From an uncultured Flavobacteriaceae bacterium (GTDB lineage: Bacteria; Bacteroidota; Bacteroidia; Flavobacteriales; Flavobacteriaceae), in NCBI GenBank assembly GCA_947493535.1, contig CANLRK010000002.1, positions 248,001 to 312,000 on the forward strand: a DNA stretch of 64,000 bases. The letters are read 5' to 3'. This document shows positions 33,782-43,064 of this stretch, in pieces. The notes beneath the pieces were generated by a model. It had not been told where the DNA came from, did not search any database, and saw only the letters and a program-made list of their open reading frames with translations. How positions within the stretch are numbered: the first letter of the stretch is position 1; every line of letters begins with the position of its first letter. The translations under genes were made by a program, and so were the position numbers.

Positions 33782-34906
33782 ATGAAAACCTCGCAACAAG
33801 ATAGAATTTTAGGGTTAGACTTAATTAGAACTATCGCCATTAGTTTAGTAGTCTTTTCGCATGCCACTTACATTATATTTCCAAATTCAGAACAATCTTT
33901 AGCAACTTTAATTAGAGTTTTTGGAGCTATAGGTGTAGACCTGTTTTTTGTGTTAAGCGGTTATTTAATAGGAGGGATTTTATTAAATAACATAAGAGAT
34001 AATAAAATAAGTTTTTCAGATTTAGTGTTGTTCTGGAAACGTAGGTGGTTACGTACGTTACCTAACTATTTTCTTATACTGTGTTGTAATGTAATTGTGC
34101 TGTTGTTGTTAGGTGTAGCTTTGCCTAATGAACTTATGAGCTATTTTTTGTTTCTTCAAAATTTTGTAGTGCCACACCCTGACTTTTTTACTGAAGCATG
34201 GAGTTTATCTGTGGAAGAATATGCTTATCTTTTTTTGCCGTTTCTTTTGTATTTAGGGTTGAATTACTGTAAGCCTATCAACCAAGTAAAGTATTTTTTT
34301 AAAATTGTTTTAGTAATTATTTTTTTATTAACGTTAGTTAAAATAAGTTATTATTCAACAGTTCAAATAGATTCATATAAACAATGGAGTGCCTCATTTA
34401 GAAAAGTTGTACTTTATAGGGTAGATGCAATTTATATTGGTTTTTTAATGGTTTATATAACAAGAAATTATAAAAAGTCAATTCAACCATATAATAAGTT
34501 ATTTGCTTTAATAGGTTTGTTGTTGTTACTAGGCGTGCATCTACTTATTTTTTGGAAAAATTTGTTACCTCAAACACATTTAGCATTTTATGTATTTGTT
34601 TATTTACAAGTAGTTTTATGTAGTTTAGCATTATTACTTCCTTATTTTTCAATACTTAAAAAAGTAAAATTCGGAAGTAAAACAATTGAATTTATAAGTA
34701 AGTGTTCGTATTCAATATATCTAATTAATTACTCCCTTGTATTATTGGTTTTAGATTATTTTTTTCAGTTTGAAAATCAAAGTATGATAAGTAGAGTTGC
34801 ACTTACACTAGTGTTTTTTATGATAACTCTTATTGTTTCTGGTATAATGTACAAGTACTTTGAATTACCAATCTTAGCATACAGAAACAAAAAATACCCT
34901 TCTTAG
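33782..34906 (+). CDS. Acyltransferase family 3 membrane protein (OafA/NodX-like)
   Basis: A 374-residue inner-membrane protein with about ten helices. The conserved R16-x10-H27 pair is in LDLIRTIAISLVVFSHA, followed by GVDLFFVLSGYLIGGIL and FTEAWSLSVEEYAYLFLP with the family SxSVEE motif. It should O-acylate a surface glycan or lipid using cytoplasmic acyl-CoA. It follows moxR by 24 bases but is functionally unrelated to it, and it has no obvious promoter of its own. The substrate is unknown. Confidence 0.92.
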   Translation: MKTSQQDRILGLDLIRTIAISLVVFSHATYIIFPNSEQSLATLIRVFGAIGVDLFFVLSGYLIGGILLNNIRDNKISFSDLVLFWKRRWLRTLPNYFLILCCNVIVLLLLGVALPNELMSYFLFLQNFVVPHPDFFTEAWSLSVEEYAYLFLPFLLYLGLNYCKPINQVKYFFKIVLVIIFLLTLVKISYYSTVQIDSYKQWSASFRKVVLYRVDAIYIGFLMVYITRNYKKSIQPYNKLFALIGLLLLLGVHLLIFWKNLLPQTHLAFYVFVYLQVVLCSLALLLPYFSILKKVKFGSKTIEFISKCSYSIYLINYSLVLLVLDYFFQFENQSMISRVALTLVFFMITLIVSGIMYKYFELPILAYRNKKYPS

Positions 34907-35109
34907 AGTTAATGAAAATAATTTATGTTTAAATGTTATTATAAAAACATCGTTAAAAACTAATGAAATGATGTTGAGGATATAATAATTTGAAAGCATT
35001 GTTGTTTGTGATTTTGTGAAAATACGAAACCAATTTTGCGTTATCAATAAAAATAATTTGTCAAAATGCTTTAGAGATTGAATATCTTCTAATTACAGTA
35101 TTTTTTTTG

Positions 35110-35117
35110 TAATTTCG
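35110..35117 (+). promoter_or_regulatory. Candidate -7 element (TAATTTCG) of aconitase
   Basis: Differs from TAnnTTTG by one base. The context TTTTGTAATTTCG is repeated upstream of uvrB at 43033-43044. A transcript starting here would have a leader of about 38 bases. The rest of the 253-base gap 34907-35159 shows no other recognisable element. Confidence 0.4.
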
Positions 35118-35159
35118 CAAGACTTCAAACTAAATAATTAATTTAATTTAAACATAAAT

Positions 35160-37427
35160 ATGGCTTTTGATATAGATATGATTAAAGGGATTTATAGTAA
35201 ATTCGAAGAGCGTGTTACTGCTGCTAGAGAATTGACAGGTAAACCTTTAACACTTGCTGAGAAAATTTTATACACACACCTTTGGGATGGTAAAGCAACT
35301 ACCGCATTTAAAAGAGGAGTTGATTATGTAGATTTTGCTCCTGACAGAATAGCTTGTCAAGACGCAACAGCACAAATGGCTTTATTACAGTTTATGCAAG
35401 CTGGTAAGAAAAAAGTAGCTGTACCTACAACGGTTCACTGCGATCACTTAATTCAAGCAAGGATAGGAGCTTCAGAAGATTTACAGTATGCTTTAAATAA
35501 TTCAAACGAAGTATTTAATTTCTTAGAATCAGTATCAAATAAATACGGAATTGGATTCTGGAAACCAGGAGCAGGAATTATTCATCAAGTAGTTTTAGAA
35601 AACTATGCATTTCCAGGAGGGATGATGATAGGAACCGACTCACATACAGTAAATGCAGGAGGATTAGGAATGGTAGCAATTGGTGTTGGTGGAGCTGACG
35701 CTGTTGATGTAATGGCAGGAATGCCATGGGAATTAAAATTTCCTAAATTAATAGGAGTGAAGCTAACTGGTAAATTGTCAGGTTGGACAGCACCTAAAGA
35801 TGTAATTTTAAAAGTAGCTGATATCCTTACTGTAAAAGGAGGTACTGGTGCTATAGTTGAATATTTCGGGCCAGGAGCAACAGGAATGTCATGTACTGGT
35901 AAAGGTACTATTTGTAACATGGGTGCTGAAATTGGAGCAACTACTTCAACTTTTGGATATGACGAATCAATGGAGCGTTATTTACGTGCTACAGACAGAA
36001 GTGATGTTGCAGATGCAGCTAACCAAATAAAAGACCACTTAACAGGAGATGCGGAGGTTTATGCAAATCCAGAGCAGTATTTTGATCAAGTAATCGAAAT
36101 TAATTTATCTGAATTAAATCCATTATTAAACGGACCTTTTACTCCAGACTTATCTACTGAAGCAGGTAAAGCTATGACAACTAGAGCTAATGAAAATGAT
36201 TGGCCATTAAAAGTTGAGTGGGGATTAATAGGGTCATGTACCAACTCGTCGTATGAAGATTTATCACGAGCTGCCTCTATAGCACAGCAAGCAATAGATA
36301 AAGGGTTAAAAACTAAAGCTGAGTTTGGTATTAATCCAGGTTCTGAAAAAGTACGTTACACTGCAGATAGAGACGGTATTTTAGAAGTGTTTGAAAACTT
36401 AGATGCAAAAATATTTACTAATGCATGTGGACCATGTATTGGACAATGGGCTCGTTATGAAGATCCTAAAAACGCACCTAAAAACTCTATCATTCACTCG
36501 TTTAACAGAAACTTTGCAAAACGAGCAGATGGTAACCCAAATACACATGCCTTTGTAGCATCGCCAGAAATGGTTGCTGCAATAGCAATTGCAGGTAGAT
36601 TAGACTTTAATCCAATGACGGATAAGCTAATTAACCAAAATGGAGAAGAGGTAATGTTAGATGAGCCTACAGGATGGGAGTTGCCACCAAAAGGCTTTGA
36701 GGTTAAAGATGATGGTTATTTAGCGCCAGTAGCAGATGGTAGTGGAGTAGAAGTAAAAGTTGCAGAAGATTCTGAGCGTTTACAATTACTAACGCCATTT
36801 GAGCCTATTGGGAATGAAATTAAAGGAGCTAAATTATTAATAAAGGCTCATGGTAAGTGTACTACCGACCATATTTCAATGGCTGGGCCATGGTTACGTT
36901 ACCGCGGACATTTAGATAATATTTCTAATAACTGTTTAATTGGTGCTGTTAATGCTTACAACATGAAAACTAACTTTGTGAAAAGTCAGTTAGATGGGGA
37001 GTATGATGCTGTTCCAAAAACACAAAGAGCTTATAAAGCTGCTGGTATTAAAACAGTAGTTGTTGGAGATCATAACTACGGTGAAGGTTCTTCGCGTGAG
37101 CATGCTGCAATGGAGCCACGTCATTTAGGGGTAGCTGCGGTTATTGTAAAGTCGTTTGCTCGTATTCATGAAACAAACTTGAAAAAACAAGGGATGCTCG
37201 GGTTAACGTTTGCTAATGAGGCAGATTACGATTTAATTCAAGAAGATGATACGTTTAACTTCTTAGATTTAAATGAGTTTGCGCCAGGTAAACCATTAAC
37301 TATAGAGGTGGTTCATGCTGAGGGATCAAAAGATACAATTAAAGTGAATCATACATATAATCAAGGTCAAATAGATTGGTATAATGAAGGTTCTGCTTTA
37401 AATTTAATTAAAAAACAAAACGCATAA
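35160..37427 (+). CDS. Aconitate hydratase (mitochondrial/AcnA-type)
   Basis: A 755-residue iron-sulfur enzyme of the TCA cycle that isomerises citrate to isocitrate. The [4Fe-4S] ligands are C360 ([11 protein letters not shown]) and C423/C426 ([11 protein letters not shown]). Other signatures are [31 protein letters not shown], the swivel domain [20 protein letters not shown] and the [17 protein letters not shown] substrate loop. Length and motifs match the mitochondrial-like aconitase found in Bacteroidota, not the longer bacterial AcnA or AcnB. Monocistronic. Confidence 0.96.
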   Translation: MAFDIDMIKGIYSKFEERVTAARELTGKPLTLAEKILYTHLWDGKATTAFKRGVDYVDFAPDRIACQDATAQMALLQFMQAGKKKVAVPTTVHCDHLIQARIGASEDLQYALNNSNEVFNFLESVSNKYGIGFWKPGAGIIHQVVLENYAFPGGMMIGTDSHTVNAGGLGMVAIGVGGADAVDVMAGMPWELKFPKLIGVKLTGKLSGWTAPKDVILKVADILTVKGGTGAIVEYFGPGATGMSCTGKGTICNMGAEIGATTSTFGYDESMERYLRATDRSDVADAANQIKDHLTGDAEVYANPEQYFDQVIEINLSELNPLLNGPFTPDLSTEAGKAMTTRANENDWPLKVEWGLIGSCTNSSYEDLSRAASIAQQAIDKGLKTKAEFGINPGSEKVRYTADRDGILEVFENLDAKIFTNACGPCIGQWARYEDPKNAPKNSIIHSFNRNFAKRADGNPNTHAFVASPEMVAAIAIAGRLDFNPMTDKLINQNGEEVMLDEPTGWELPPKGFEVKDDGYLAPVADGSGVEVKVAEDSERLQLLTPFEPIGNEIKGAKLLIKAHGKCTTDHISMAGPWLRYRGHLDNISNNCLIGAVNAYNMKTNFVKSQLDGEYDAVPKTQRAYKAAGIKTVVVGDHNYGEGSSREHAAMEPRHLGVAAVIVKSFARIHETNLKKQGMLGLTFANEADYDLIQEDDTFNFLDLNEFAPGKPLTIEVVHAEGSKDTIKVNHTYNQGQIDWYNEGSALNLIKKQNA

Positions 37428-37451
37428 TTAAGGATGTTAACTAAGTTAAAG

Positions 37452-37482
37452 AAGCTAGTAATTTAAATTACTGGCTTTTTTA
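37452..37482. terminator. Terminator between aconitase and the convergent GT2 gene
   Basis: An 11-bp stem with one wobble (AAGCTAGTAAT with ATTACTGGCTT), a TTAA loop and a T run on the plus strand. Its end touches the stop codon of the minus-strand GT2 gene. Confidence 0.75.
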
Positions 37483-38466
37483 GCTATATGTCTCTTTACT
37501 TTTAATAAAATAATCCCATACAATACTTTTAGTATGGTAATAGTTTTCTTTTTTAGCAAATCGACTTCTCTTTTTAAGCATACTATTTAGCTGTAAATAA
37601 AAGCTTAAATGCGCTTTTATTATGGCTAAAGTATGCAAAGGTTTTCCTTTAAAAATATATTGTACACCAGCAAGACCATCAAGGCATAGTCGAGTAAAAA
37701 CTAAATGTAAACCTTTGTTCTTAGGGCTGTTTTTCACTAAATTAAACAATGAATTTCTAAAATTTAAAAAAGTTTTTTTTGGGTTTTGAGTAGCTAGTGT
37801 TGCTCCTCCAACATGATAAACTGTTGATGTGCCAACATAAACTATTTTTAAGCCTATGTTTTGAATACGCCAGCATAAATCTATTTCTTCTTGGTGAGCA
37901 AAATAGTCCTCATCAAAACCTTTTAACTCATGAAAAACAGAGCTCTTTACAAATAAGCAAGCTCCTGAAGCCCAGAAAATAGGAGTGGTGTTGTTGTATT
38001 GTCCGTTATCTGTTTCTATAGCGGTAAAAATACGCCCTCTACAATACGGATATCCATATTTATCAATAAAACCACCACCAGCACCTGCGTATTCAAACTT
38101 AGATTTATCTTTAAAGTCTAATATTTTTGGTTGTATTGCAGCTATGTTTTTATCAGATTTAAATGTATCAATAATTGGAGGTAGCCAATTATCAGTAACT
38201 TCAATATCGGAGTTTAATAAGCAATACACGTCAGCAGTAATATGTGTAAGTGCATCATTGTAGCCTTTGGCATAGCCACCGTTTTTATTGTTTTTGATAA
38301 TGGTTACTTCTGGGTATTCTTCTTCAATAAATAAGATAGAATCATCAGTGGATGCATTGTCTGCAACATATATTTTTGCTTGTTTTGAAAAATTAACAAC
38401 GCTAGGTAAAAACTGCTGTAATAGTTTTTTACCATTCCAGTTTAAAATGACAATGGCTATTTTCAT
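37480..38466 (-). CDS. Glycosyltransferase family 2 protein (rhamnosyltransferase-like)
   Basis: A 328-residue GT-A enzyme: AIVILNWNGKKLLQQFLPSV opening with the N-W-N-G motif, VADNASTDDS, CLLNSDIEVTDNWLPP metal-binding block, and a DEDYFAHQEEIDLCWRIQ catalytic region. No strong membrane helices. Enzymes with ILNWNG openings often add rhamnose or similar sugars to surface glycans. It is the last gene of the folE-cysS-yidD run, 65 bases after yidD, yet has no link to those functions. Confidence 0.9.
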   Translation of the reverse strand: MKIAIVILNWNGKKLLQQFLPSVVNFSKQAKIYVADNASTDDSILFIEEEYPEVTIIKNNKNGGYAKGYNDALTHITADVYCLLNSDIEVTDNWLPPIIDTFKSDKNIAAIQPKILDFKDKSKFEYAGAGGGFIDKYGYPYCRGRIFTAIETDNGQYNNTTPIFWASGACLFVKSSVFHELKGFDEDYFAHQEEIDLCWRIQNIGLKIVYVGTSTVYHVGGATLATQNPKKTFLNFRNSLFNLVKNSPKNKGLHLVFTRLCLDGLAGVQYIFKGKPLHTLAIIKAHLSFYLQLNSMLKKRSRFAKKENYYHTKSIVWDYFIKSKETYS

Positions 38467-38531
38467 AATACGAATATACTAATTTGAGTTTCGGTGTGAA
38501 ACATTACTGCTGCCTTTACATATATAGGTAA

Positions 38532-38771
38532 TTATTTATCGGTGTTTTTGGGCACAGGGTCATAACCAGAATCACCCCAAGGATGACATTTGCTAATTCG
38601 TTTTAGCGCTAGCCAACTTCCTTTAAGTAATCCATGAACTTGTAAAGCTTCTAAGGAATAACTAGAGCAAGTAGGAGTAAAGCGGCATGTAGCTGGTGTA
38701 TAGGGAGAAATTGCCGCTTGATAAAACCGTATAATTAATATAAAGGGATATGTTGCTAACTTTTTTAACAC
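38532..38771 (-). CDS. yidD: Membrane protein insertion efficiency factor YidD
   Basis: A 79-residue protein with the YidD signature [30 protein letters not shown] and a [13 protein letters not shown]-terminal motif. The N-terminal amphipathic helix (about 1-15) associates with the inner membrane, where the protein assists YidC-dependent insertion. A GTG at 38798 would add nine residues, but it lies within the terminator hairpin of cysS. The second GTG at 38771 gives the family's usual [17 protein letters not shown] start and is preferred. YidD is usually next to rnpA/yidC; here it lies after cysS. Confidence 0.88.
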   Translation of the reverse strand: MLKKLATYPFILIIRFYQAAISPYTPATCRFTPTCSSYSLEALQVHGLLKGSWLALKRISKCHPWGDSGYDPVPKNTDK

Positions 38772-38775
38772 GTAA

Positions 38776-38804
38776 AAGAAAAGCCAGTGCTTATACACTG
38801 ACTT
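38776..38804 (-). terminator. Hairpin after cysS, possible terminator or attenuator before yidD
   Basis: Arms AAGCCAGTG (38781-38789) and CACTGACTT (38796-38804) pair over 9 bp with one wobble, loop of 6, followed on the minus strand by TTCTTTT. It lies 9 bases past the cysS stop and ends just upstream of the preferred yidD start. Confidence 0.65.
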
Positions 38805-38813
38805 TATTATATT

Positions 38814-40292
38814 TTAGTTTAATGAGAAGGTTGTACCTTCTCTTCCGTCTTTTAGTTGTACGCCTAAAGCAAGTAGTTCATCTCTAATCTGATCAGATAA
38901 AGCATAATCTTTATTCGCTTTTGCTTCAGCACGCAACTTAATTAACAATTCAATGGTTCCTGAAAGTTTGTCAGTATTTGCGCTATCAGAATCTGATTCA
39001 TTCATCAAACCTAAAATATCAAATACAAAGGTTTTTATTGTAGTTGTTAATGTAGTCAAGTCATCAACTGTAATACTTGCGTTATCATCTTTTAACTGAT
39101 TAATATATTTTACAGCTTCAAATAAATGAGCTATTAACACAGGGGTGTTAAAGTCATCATTCATAGCATCATAACATTTCTTTTTCCAGGCAGTAACATC
39201 AAAAGTAGACATATTACTAGTTTTAATGTTGTGTAAAGCATCTATAGCTTCCATTAATTTATTATGTCCTTTCTCTGAAGCGAGTAAGGCATCATTCGAT
39301 AAATCAAGTATGCTAGAGTAGTGTGCCTGCATGTTAAAAAATCGAGTTACACTTGGAGAAAATGCTTTTGATAAAATGGTGTTATCGCCCGTGTAAATTT
39401 CTTGTGGTAATAGATGGTTTCCAGTAGATTTAGACATCTTTTTACCATTTAAATTTAGCATGTTAGTGTGCATCCAATAGTTAACAGGTGCTTGATGATT
39501 GCACGCTTCTGCTTGTGCTATTTCACACTCGTGATGTGGGAATTTTAAATCCATTCCTCCACCGTGAATATCAAATTGATCTCCTAGGTATTTTGTACTC
39601 ATTACAGTACACTCAAGGTGCCAGCCAGGAAAACCAACAGACCAAGGTGAATTCCAACGTTGTATATGTTCAGGTTCAGCTCGTTTCCATAAGGCAAAGT
39701 CTTGCGGATTTTTCTTATCAGATTGACCATCTAAACTTCTGGTATTTTCAATAGCATCTTCAATTACTCGTTTCGAAAGAATCCCATAGTGTTTTGTTTC
39801 ATTGTATTTTAATACATCAAAATAGACAGATCCATTTGATACATAGGCTAAGCCATTATCAAGTATTTTCTGAATGGCTTCAATTTGCTCAACGATATGG
39901 CCAGTTGCTGTAGGCTCAATACTTGGAGGAAGAAAATTATAGCGTCTTAAAATTTCATGGAAATCGACAGTGTATTTTTGTACAATTTCCATTGGTTCAA
40001 GCTTTTCTAAACGCGCTTTGGTAGATATTTTATCTTCGGTATTATCATCGGTTAAATGCCCAGCGTCAGTAATATTTCTTACATAACGCACTTTGTAGCC
40101 TAAATGTAATAAGTAACGATAAATCATATCAAAACTCATAAAAGTTCTAATATTACCCAAATGCACATTGCTATATACGGTAGGTCCACATACGTACATA
40201 CCCACAAACCCTTCGGTAATAGGTTTAAAAAGTTCTTTTTTTCCGGTTAAAGAATTTTGAATTTTTAATTGTTGATTTTTGTACGTGTACAT
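38814..40292 (-). CDS. cysS: Cysteine--tRNA ligase
   Basis: A 492-residue class I aminoacyl-tRNA synthetase that charges tRNA-Cys. The Cys-binding zinc site begins [20 protein letters not shown], where HLGN is the HIGH box. Further zinc ligands are [10 protein letters not shown] and [13 protein letters not shown]. The KMSKS loop appears as [12 protein letters not shown]-terminal DALR-type helical domain follows, ending in a short tail. Length is normal. It starts 23 bases after the folE stop, so the two are probably co-transcribed. Confidence 0.97.
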   Translation of the reverse strand: MYTYKNQQLKIQNSLTGKKELFKPITEGFVGMYVCGPTVYSNVHLGNIRTFMSFDMIYRYLLHLGYKVRYVRNITDAGHLTDDNTEDKISTKARLEKLEPMEIVQKYTVDFHEILRRYNFLPPSIEPTATGHIVEQIEAIQKILDNGLAYVSNGSVYFDVLKYNETKHYGILSKRVIEDAIENTRSLDGQSDKKNPQDFALWKRAEPEHIQRWNSPWSVGFPGWHLECTVMSTKYLGDQFDIHGGGMDLKFPHHECEIAQAEACNHQAPVNYWMHTNMLNLNGKKMSKSTGNHLLPQEIYTGDNTILSKAFSPSVTRFFNMQAHYSSILDLSNDALLASEKGHNKLMEAIDALHNIKTSNMSTFDVTAWKKKCYDAMNDDFNTPVLIAHLFEAVKYINQLKDDNASITVDDLTTLTTTIKTFVFDILGLMNESDSDSANTDKLSGTIELLIKLRAEAKANKDYALSDQIRDELLALGVQLKDGREGTTFSLN

Positions 40293-40315
40293 TGTTGTTA
40301 TAACTTAAAAGTTGA

Positions 40316-41017
40316 TTAAAATTGTGTGTCGAGTTTTATATAATCAAGAAATTCTCTTCGTACTTTTTCTTCTTGAAATGCTCCTCCAAACTCAGAGGTT
40401 ACTGTACTGCTTTCAATATCTCTAATTCCTCTTGAATTTACACAAAGGTGTTTAGCGTCTATTACGCAAGCAACATCATCTGTACCAAGGGCTTTTTGTA
40501 ATTCACGAACTACTTGTATGGTTAATCGCTCTTGTACTTGAGGTCTTTTAGCAAAATAATCTACTATTCTGTTCATTTTTGATAAACCTATAACTTTTCC
40601 ATTAGAGATATACGCTACGTGGGCTCTACCTACAATTGGTAATAAATGATGCTCACAAGTAGAATATAAAGTTATATTTTTTTCAACTAACATTTCGCCA
40701 TACTTATACTTATTATCAAAAGTTGATGGGTTGGGTTTATTATTAGGGTGTAAGCCTCCAAAAAGTTCTTGTACAAACATTTTGGCTACTCTTTTAGGGG
40801 TGCCTTTTAAACTATCATCGGTAAGGTCTAGCCCTAAAGTATTCATAATGTTAGCCACGTCTTTTTGAATAGCTTCAATTTTAGAGTTATCATCTAATTT
40901 AAAAGCATCTTTACGTAATGGTGTGTCAAATGAAGTTCCTATATGGTTGTCACCAATCTCGTCTATTTCTTTCACAGTAATCACTAATTTGTTAGTATTG
41001 TCATTTTCTATGTACAT
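40316..41017 (-). CDS. folE: GTP cyclohydrolase I
   Basis: A 233-residue enzyme that converts GTP to 7,8-dihydroneopterin triphosphate, the first step of folate and pterin synthesis. The active-site/zinc block LYSTCEHHLLPIVGRAHVAYI, the GLSKMNRIVDYFAKRPQVQERLT block and CVIDAKHLCVNSRGI with the second zinc cysteine are all present. The N-terminal about 50 residues are a variable extension. The ATG at 41017 is chosen because the alternative TTG at 41032 overlaps the promoter -7 element. First gene of the folE-cysS-yidD run. Confidence 0.96.
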   Translation of the reverse strand: MYIENDNTNKLVITVKEIDEIGDNHIGTSFDTPLRKDAFKLDDNSKIEAIQKDVANIMNTLGLDLTDDSLKGTPKRVAKMFVQELFGGLHPNNKPNPSTFDNKYKYGEMLVEKNITLYSTCEHHLLPIVGRAHVAYISNGKVIGLSKMNRIVDYFAKRPQVQERLTIQVVRELQKALGTDDVACVIDAKHLCVNSRGIRDIESSTVTSEFGGAFQEEKVRREFLDYIKLDTQF

Positions 41018-41029
41018 AGAATAAGTCTG

Positions 41030-41037
41030 CAAAGATA
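41030..41037 (-). promoter_or_regulatory. -7 element (TATCTTTG) of folE
   Basis: Exact TAnnTTTG match on the minus strand, 12 bases upstream of the ATG at 41017, giving a leader of only about 5-8 bases. No clear -33 TTG. Confidence 0.5.
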
Positions 41038-41179
41038 CTAAAACTTACATGATTTTAATGGTTGTGTATGGGTAAATAATATAGGGTGCGTTTAAACTAG
41101 CTGTAATCAAATATTGTTTAAACTTAGGTAAAGTTAATTCAATTATTATCATTACATTAGAGGAGAAAAATTTCAGTTA

Positions 41180-43012
41180 ATGAAAAGAATTTTACCCTTT
41201 TTTCTTTTACTTTTTTCACTAATTACCTCTGCACAAGATATTGATGTGTTTCAGCAGTATTACGGACGGTATAGTTATACTGCTATAGGAAATACATTAA
41301 ATCCAGCTGAAAATAATTTGGTGTGGTTTTGTGAAACACTGCCTTCTTCTTCGGCAGATCTTACATTAAATACTAATCAAGATATTATAGCTGCATATAT
41401 TTATTGGGCAGGCTCAGGAGAAGGAGATACAGAAGTAACATTAAATGGGACTGATTTAATAGCTGATGAAACCTTATTGGTTGAATATGATGATCCTAAC
41501 AATGGATTATTACCTTATTTTTCTTGTTTTAAGGATATTACACCGTTAATTAAAACTTCAGGCAATGGCACATATACGCTTACAAATTTAGATATATCTG
41601 ATGTTTTAGCTACCAACCCTGGATATTGTGCTAATAGGACAAATTTTGCCGGCTGGTCAATTTTTGTAGTGTATGAAGATTTGTCTTTGCCCTTAAATCA
41701 AGTAAGTGTATATCATGGTTTGGAGATAATTAATAGAAATGAACAAGAAATAAATATCACTATAGATAATTTGAATGTATTAGATAATGACGGTGCTAAA
41801 ATTGGTTTTTTAGCTTGGGAAGGAGATAATGCATTAAACTATGGAGAATCACTAATTTTTAATGGAAATACTTTACAAAGTTTACCCTTAAACCCTGGTG
41901 ATAATGCTTTTAATGGTACCAACACTTTTACAGGAAGTACAACATCTTATAATATGGATTTGGATGTGTATAACATAGAAAACTATATTGGTATAGGTGA
42001 TGATTCTGCAACAATAACATTAACCACTGGAGAAATAGTTTTCGGACAAATGCGTGCCGATTTAATAATAATTAACAACATTGTAACAGTATTAAATAGT
42101 CAATTACCCGATGCTACTACACAAATTGATCAGGTTTTACTGGCTTGCGATAACCAAACAATTCAGGTAGACTATACTATTTTTAATATAAATTCTACAG
42201 AGATATTACCCGCAAATACGCCTATAGCTTTTTATGCTTCAGGACAGTTGGTAGGAACTTCTTTTACAGTTAATGATATTTTAATAGGAGATAGTGAAGC
42301 AAATACTATTGAGTTAACAATACCAGATAACATTTCTAGCCCATTTGATTTACTTATTGTGGCCGATGATGATGGTTTTGGAAACAGTACAGTTCAAGAA
42401 ACTAACGAAACTAATAATAGTAGTGCCCTATCAGTAACAATGCTTCAAGCACCAGTATTATTAAACCTTCCAGCTATAGAAGCTTGTGATGTTGGGTATA
42501 ATACAGCAACGTTTGATTTAACTGAAAACGAACACTTACTAACTATTGGAACCAATACCATTGGATATTATGAAACTTATAGTGATGCAGTAGTGCAGCA
42601 AAATGAAATTAATACGCCAACTAGTTATCAAAATACTCAATCACCTCAATTGATATATATAAGAGTTGATAATGATGATTGTTATCAAGTAACTTCGTTT
42701 GGCTTATTGGTTAAAAATTGTCCGCCTTGGATACCTTCTGGGTTTTCACCTAATGATGATGGAGTAAATGATGAGTTTGAAATAACGGGATTGTTAACAA
42801 TATTTGAAGCTTTTGAACTGAAAATTTATAATCGCTACGGCACATTAATTTATCAAGGTGGTGATAAATTAGGTTTTTGGGATGGGATTTCTAACCGAGG
42901 AATTAACAACAAAGGGCAACTTATGCCAGTTGGAACCTATTATTATGTATTACATTTAAATGACCCTAACTATTCAGACCCTTTACTCGGTTGGGTTTAT
43001 GTAAACTATTAA
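41180..43012 (+). CDS. T9SS type B (gliding-motility C-terminal) sorting-domain protein
   Basis: A 610-residue secreted protein. Signal peptide 1-19 (LITSAQ). The N-terminal half (about 20-300) resembles a DUF3344-type beta-sandwich: AAYIYWAGSGEGDTEVTLNG and NRTNFAGWSIFVVYED. A CARDB-like segment follows (about 310-440; NSTEILPANTPIAFYASG, VQETNETNNSS). The type B sorting domain is at the C-terminus (about 520-610; PSGFSPNDDGVNDEFEI, LKIYNRYGTLIYQG, GTYYYVLHL). It would be exported by T9SS and stay cell-associated. No enzyme motif. Preceded by a purine-rich GAGGAGAAAA stretch at 41159, unusual in this window. Confidence 0.9.
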   Translation: MKRILPFFLLLFSLITSAQDIDVFQQYYGRYSYTAIGNTLNPAENNLVWFCETLPSSSADLTLNTNQDIIAAYIYWAGSGEGDTEVTLNGTDLIADETLLVEYDDPNNGLLPYFSCFKDITPLIKTSGNGTYTLTNLDISDVLATNPGYCANRTNFAGWSIFVVYEDLSLPLNQVSVYHGLEIINRNEQEINITIDNLNVLDNDGAKIGFLAWEGDNALNYGESLIFNGNTLQSLPLNPGDNAFNGTNTFTGSTTSYNMDLDVYNIENYIGIGDDSATITLTTGEIVFGQMRADLIIINNIVTVLNSQLPDATTQIDQVLLACDNQTIQVDYTIFNINSTEILPANTPIAFYASGQLVGTSFTVNDILIGDSEANTIELTIPDNISSPFDLLIVADDDGFGNSTVQETNETNNSSALSVTMLQAPVLLNLPAIEACDVGYNTATFDLTENEHLLTIGTNTIGYYETYSDAVVQQNEINTPTSYQNTQSPQLIYIRVDNDDCYQVTSFGLLVKNCPPWIPSGFSPNDDGVNDEFEITGLLTIFEAFELKIYNRYGTLIYQGGDKLGFWDGISNRGINNKGQLMPVGTYYYVLHLNDPNYSDPLLGWVYVNY

Positions 43013-43036
43013 CGGTATATTCTACTAATGATTTTG

Positions 43037-43044
43037 TAATTTCG
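43037..43044 (+). promoter_or_regulatory. Candidate -7 element (TAATTTCG) of uvrB
   Basis: Identical octamer and similar flank (TTTTGTAATTTCG) to the aconitase element at 35110, 20 bases before the ATG at 43065. One mismatch to TAnnTTTG. Confidence 0.4.
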
Positions 43045-43064
43045 TACGTAATAATAACTAGTGA

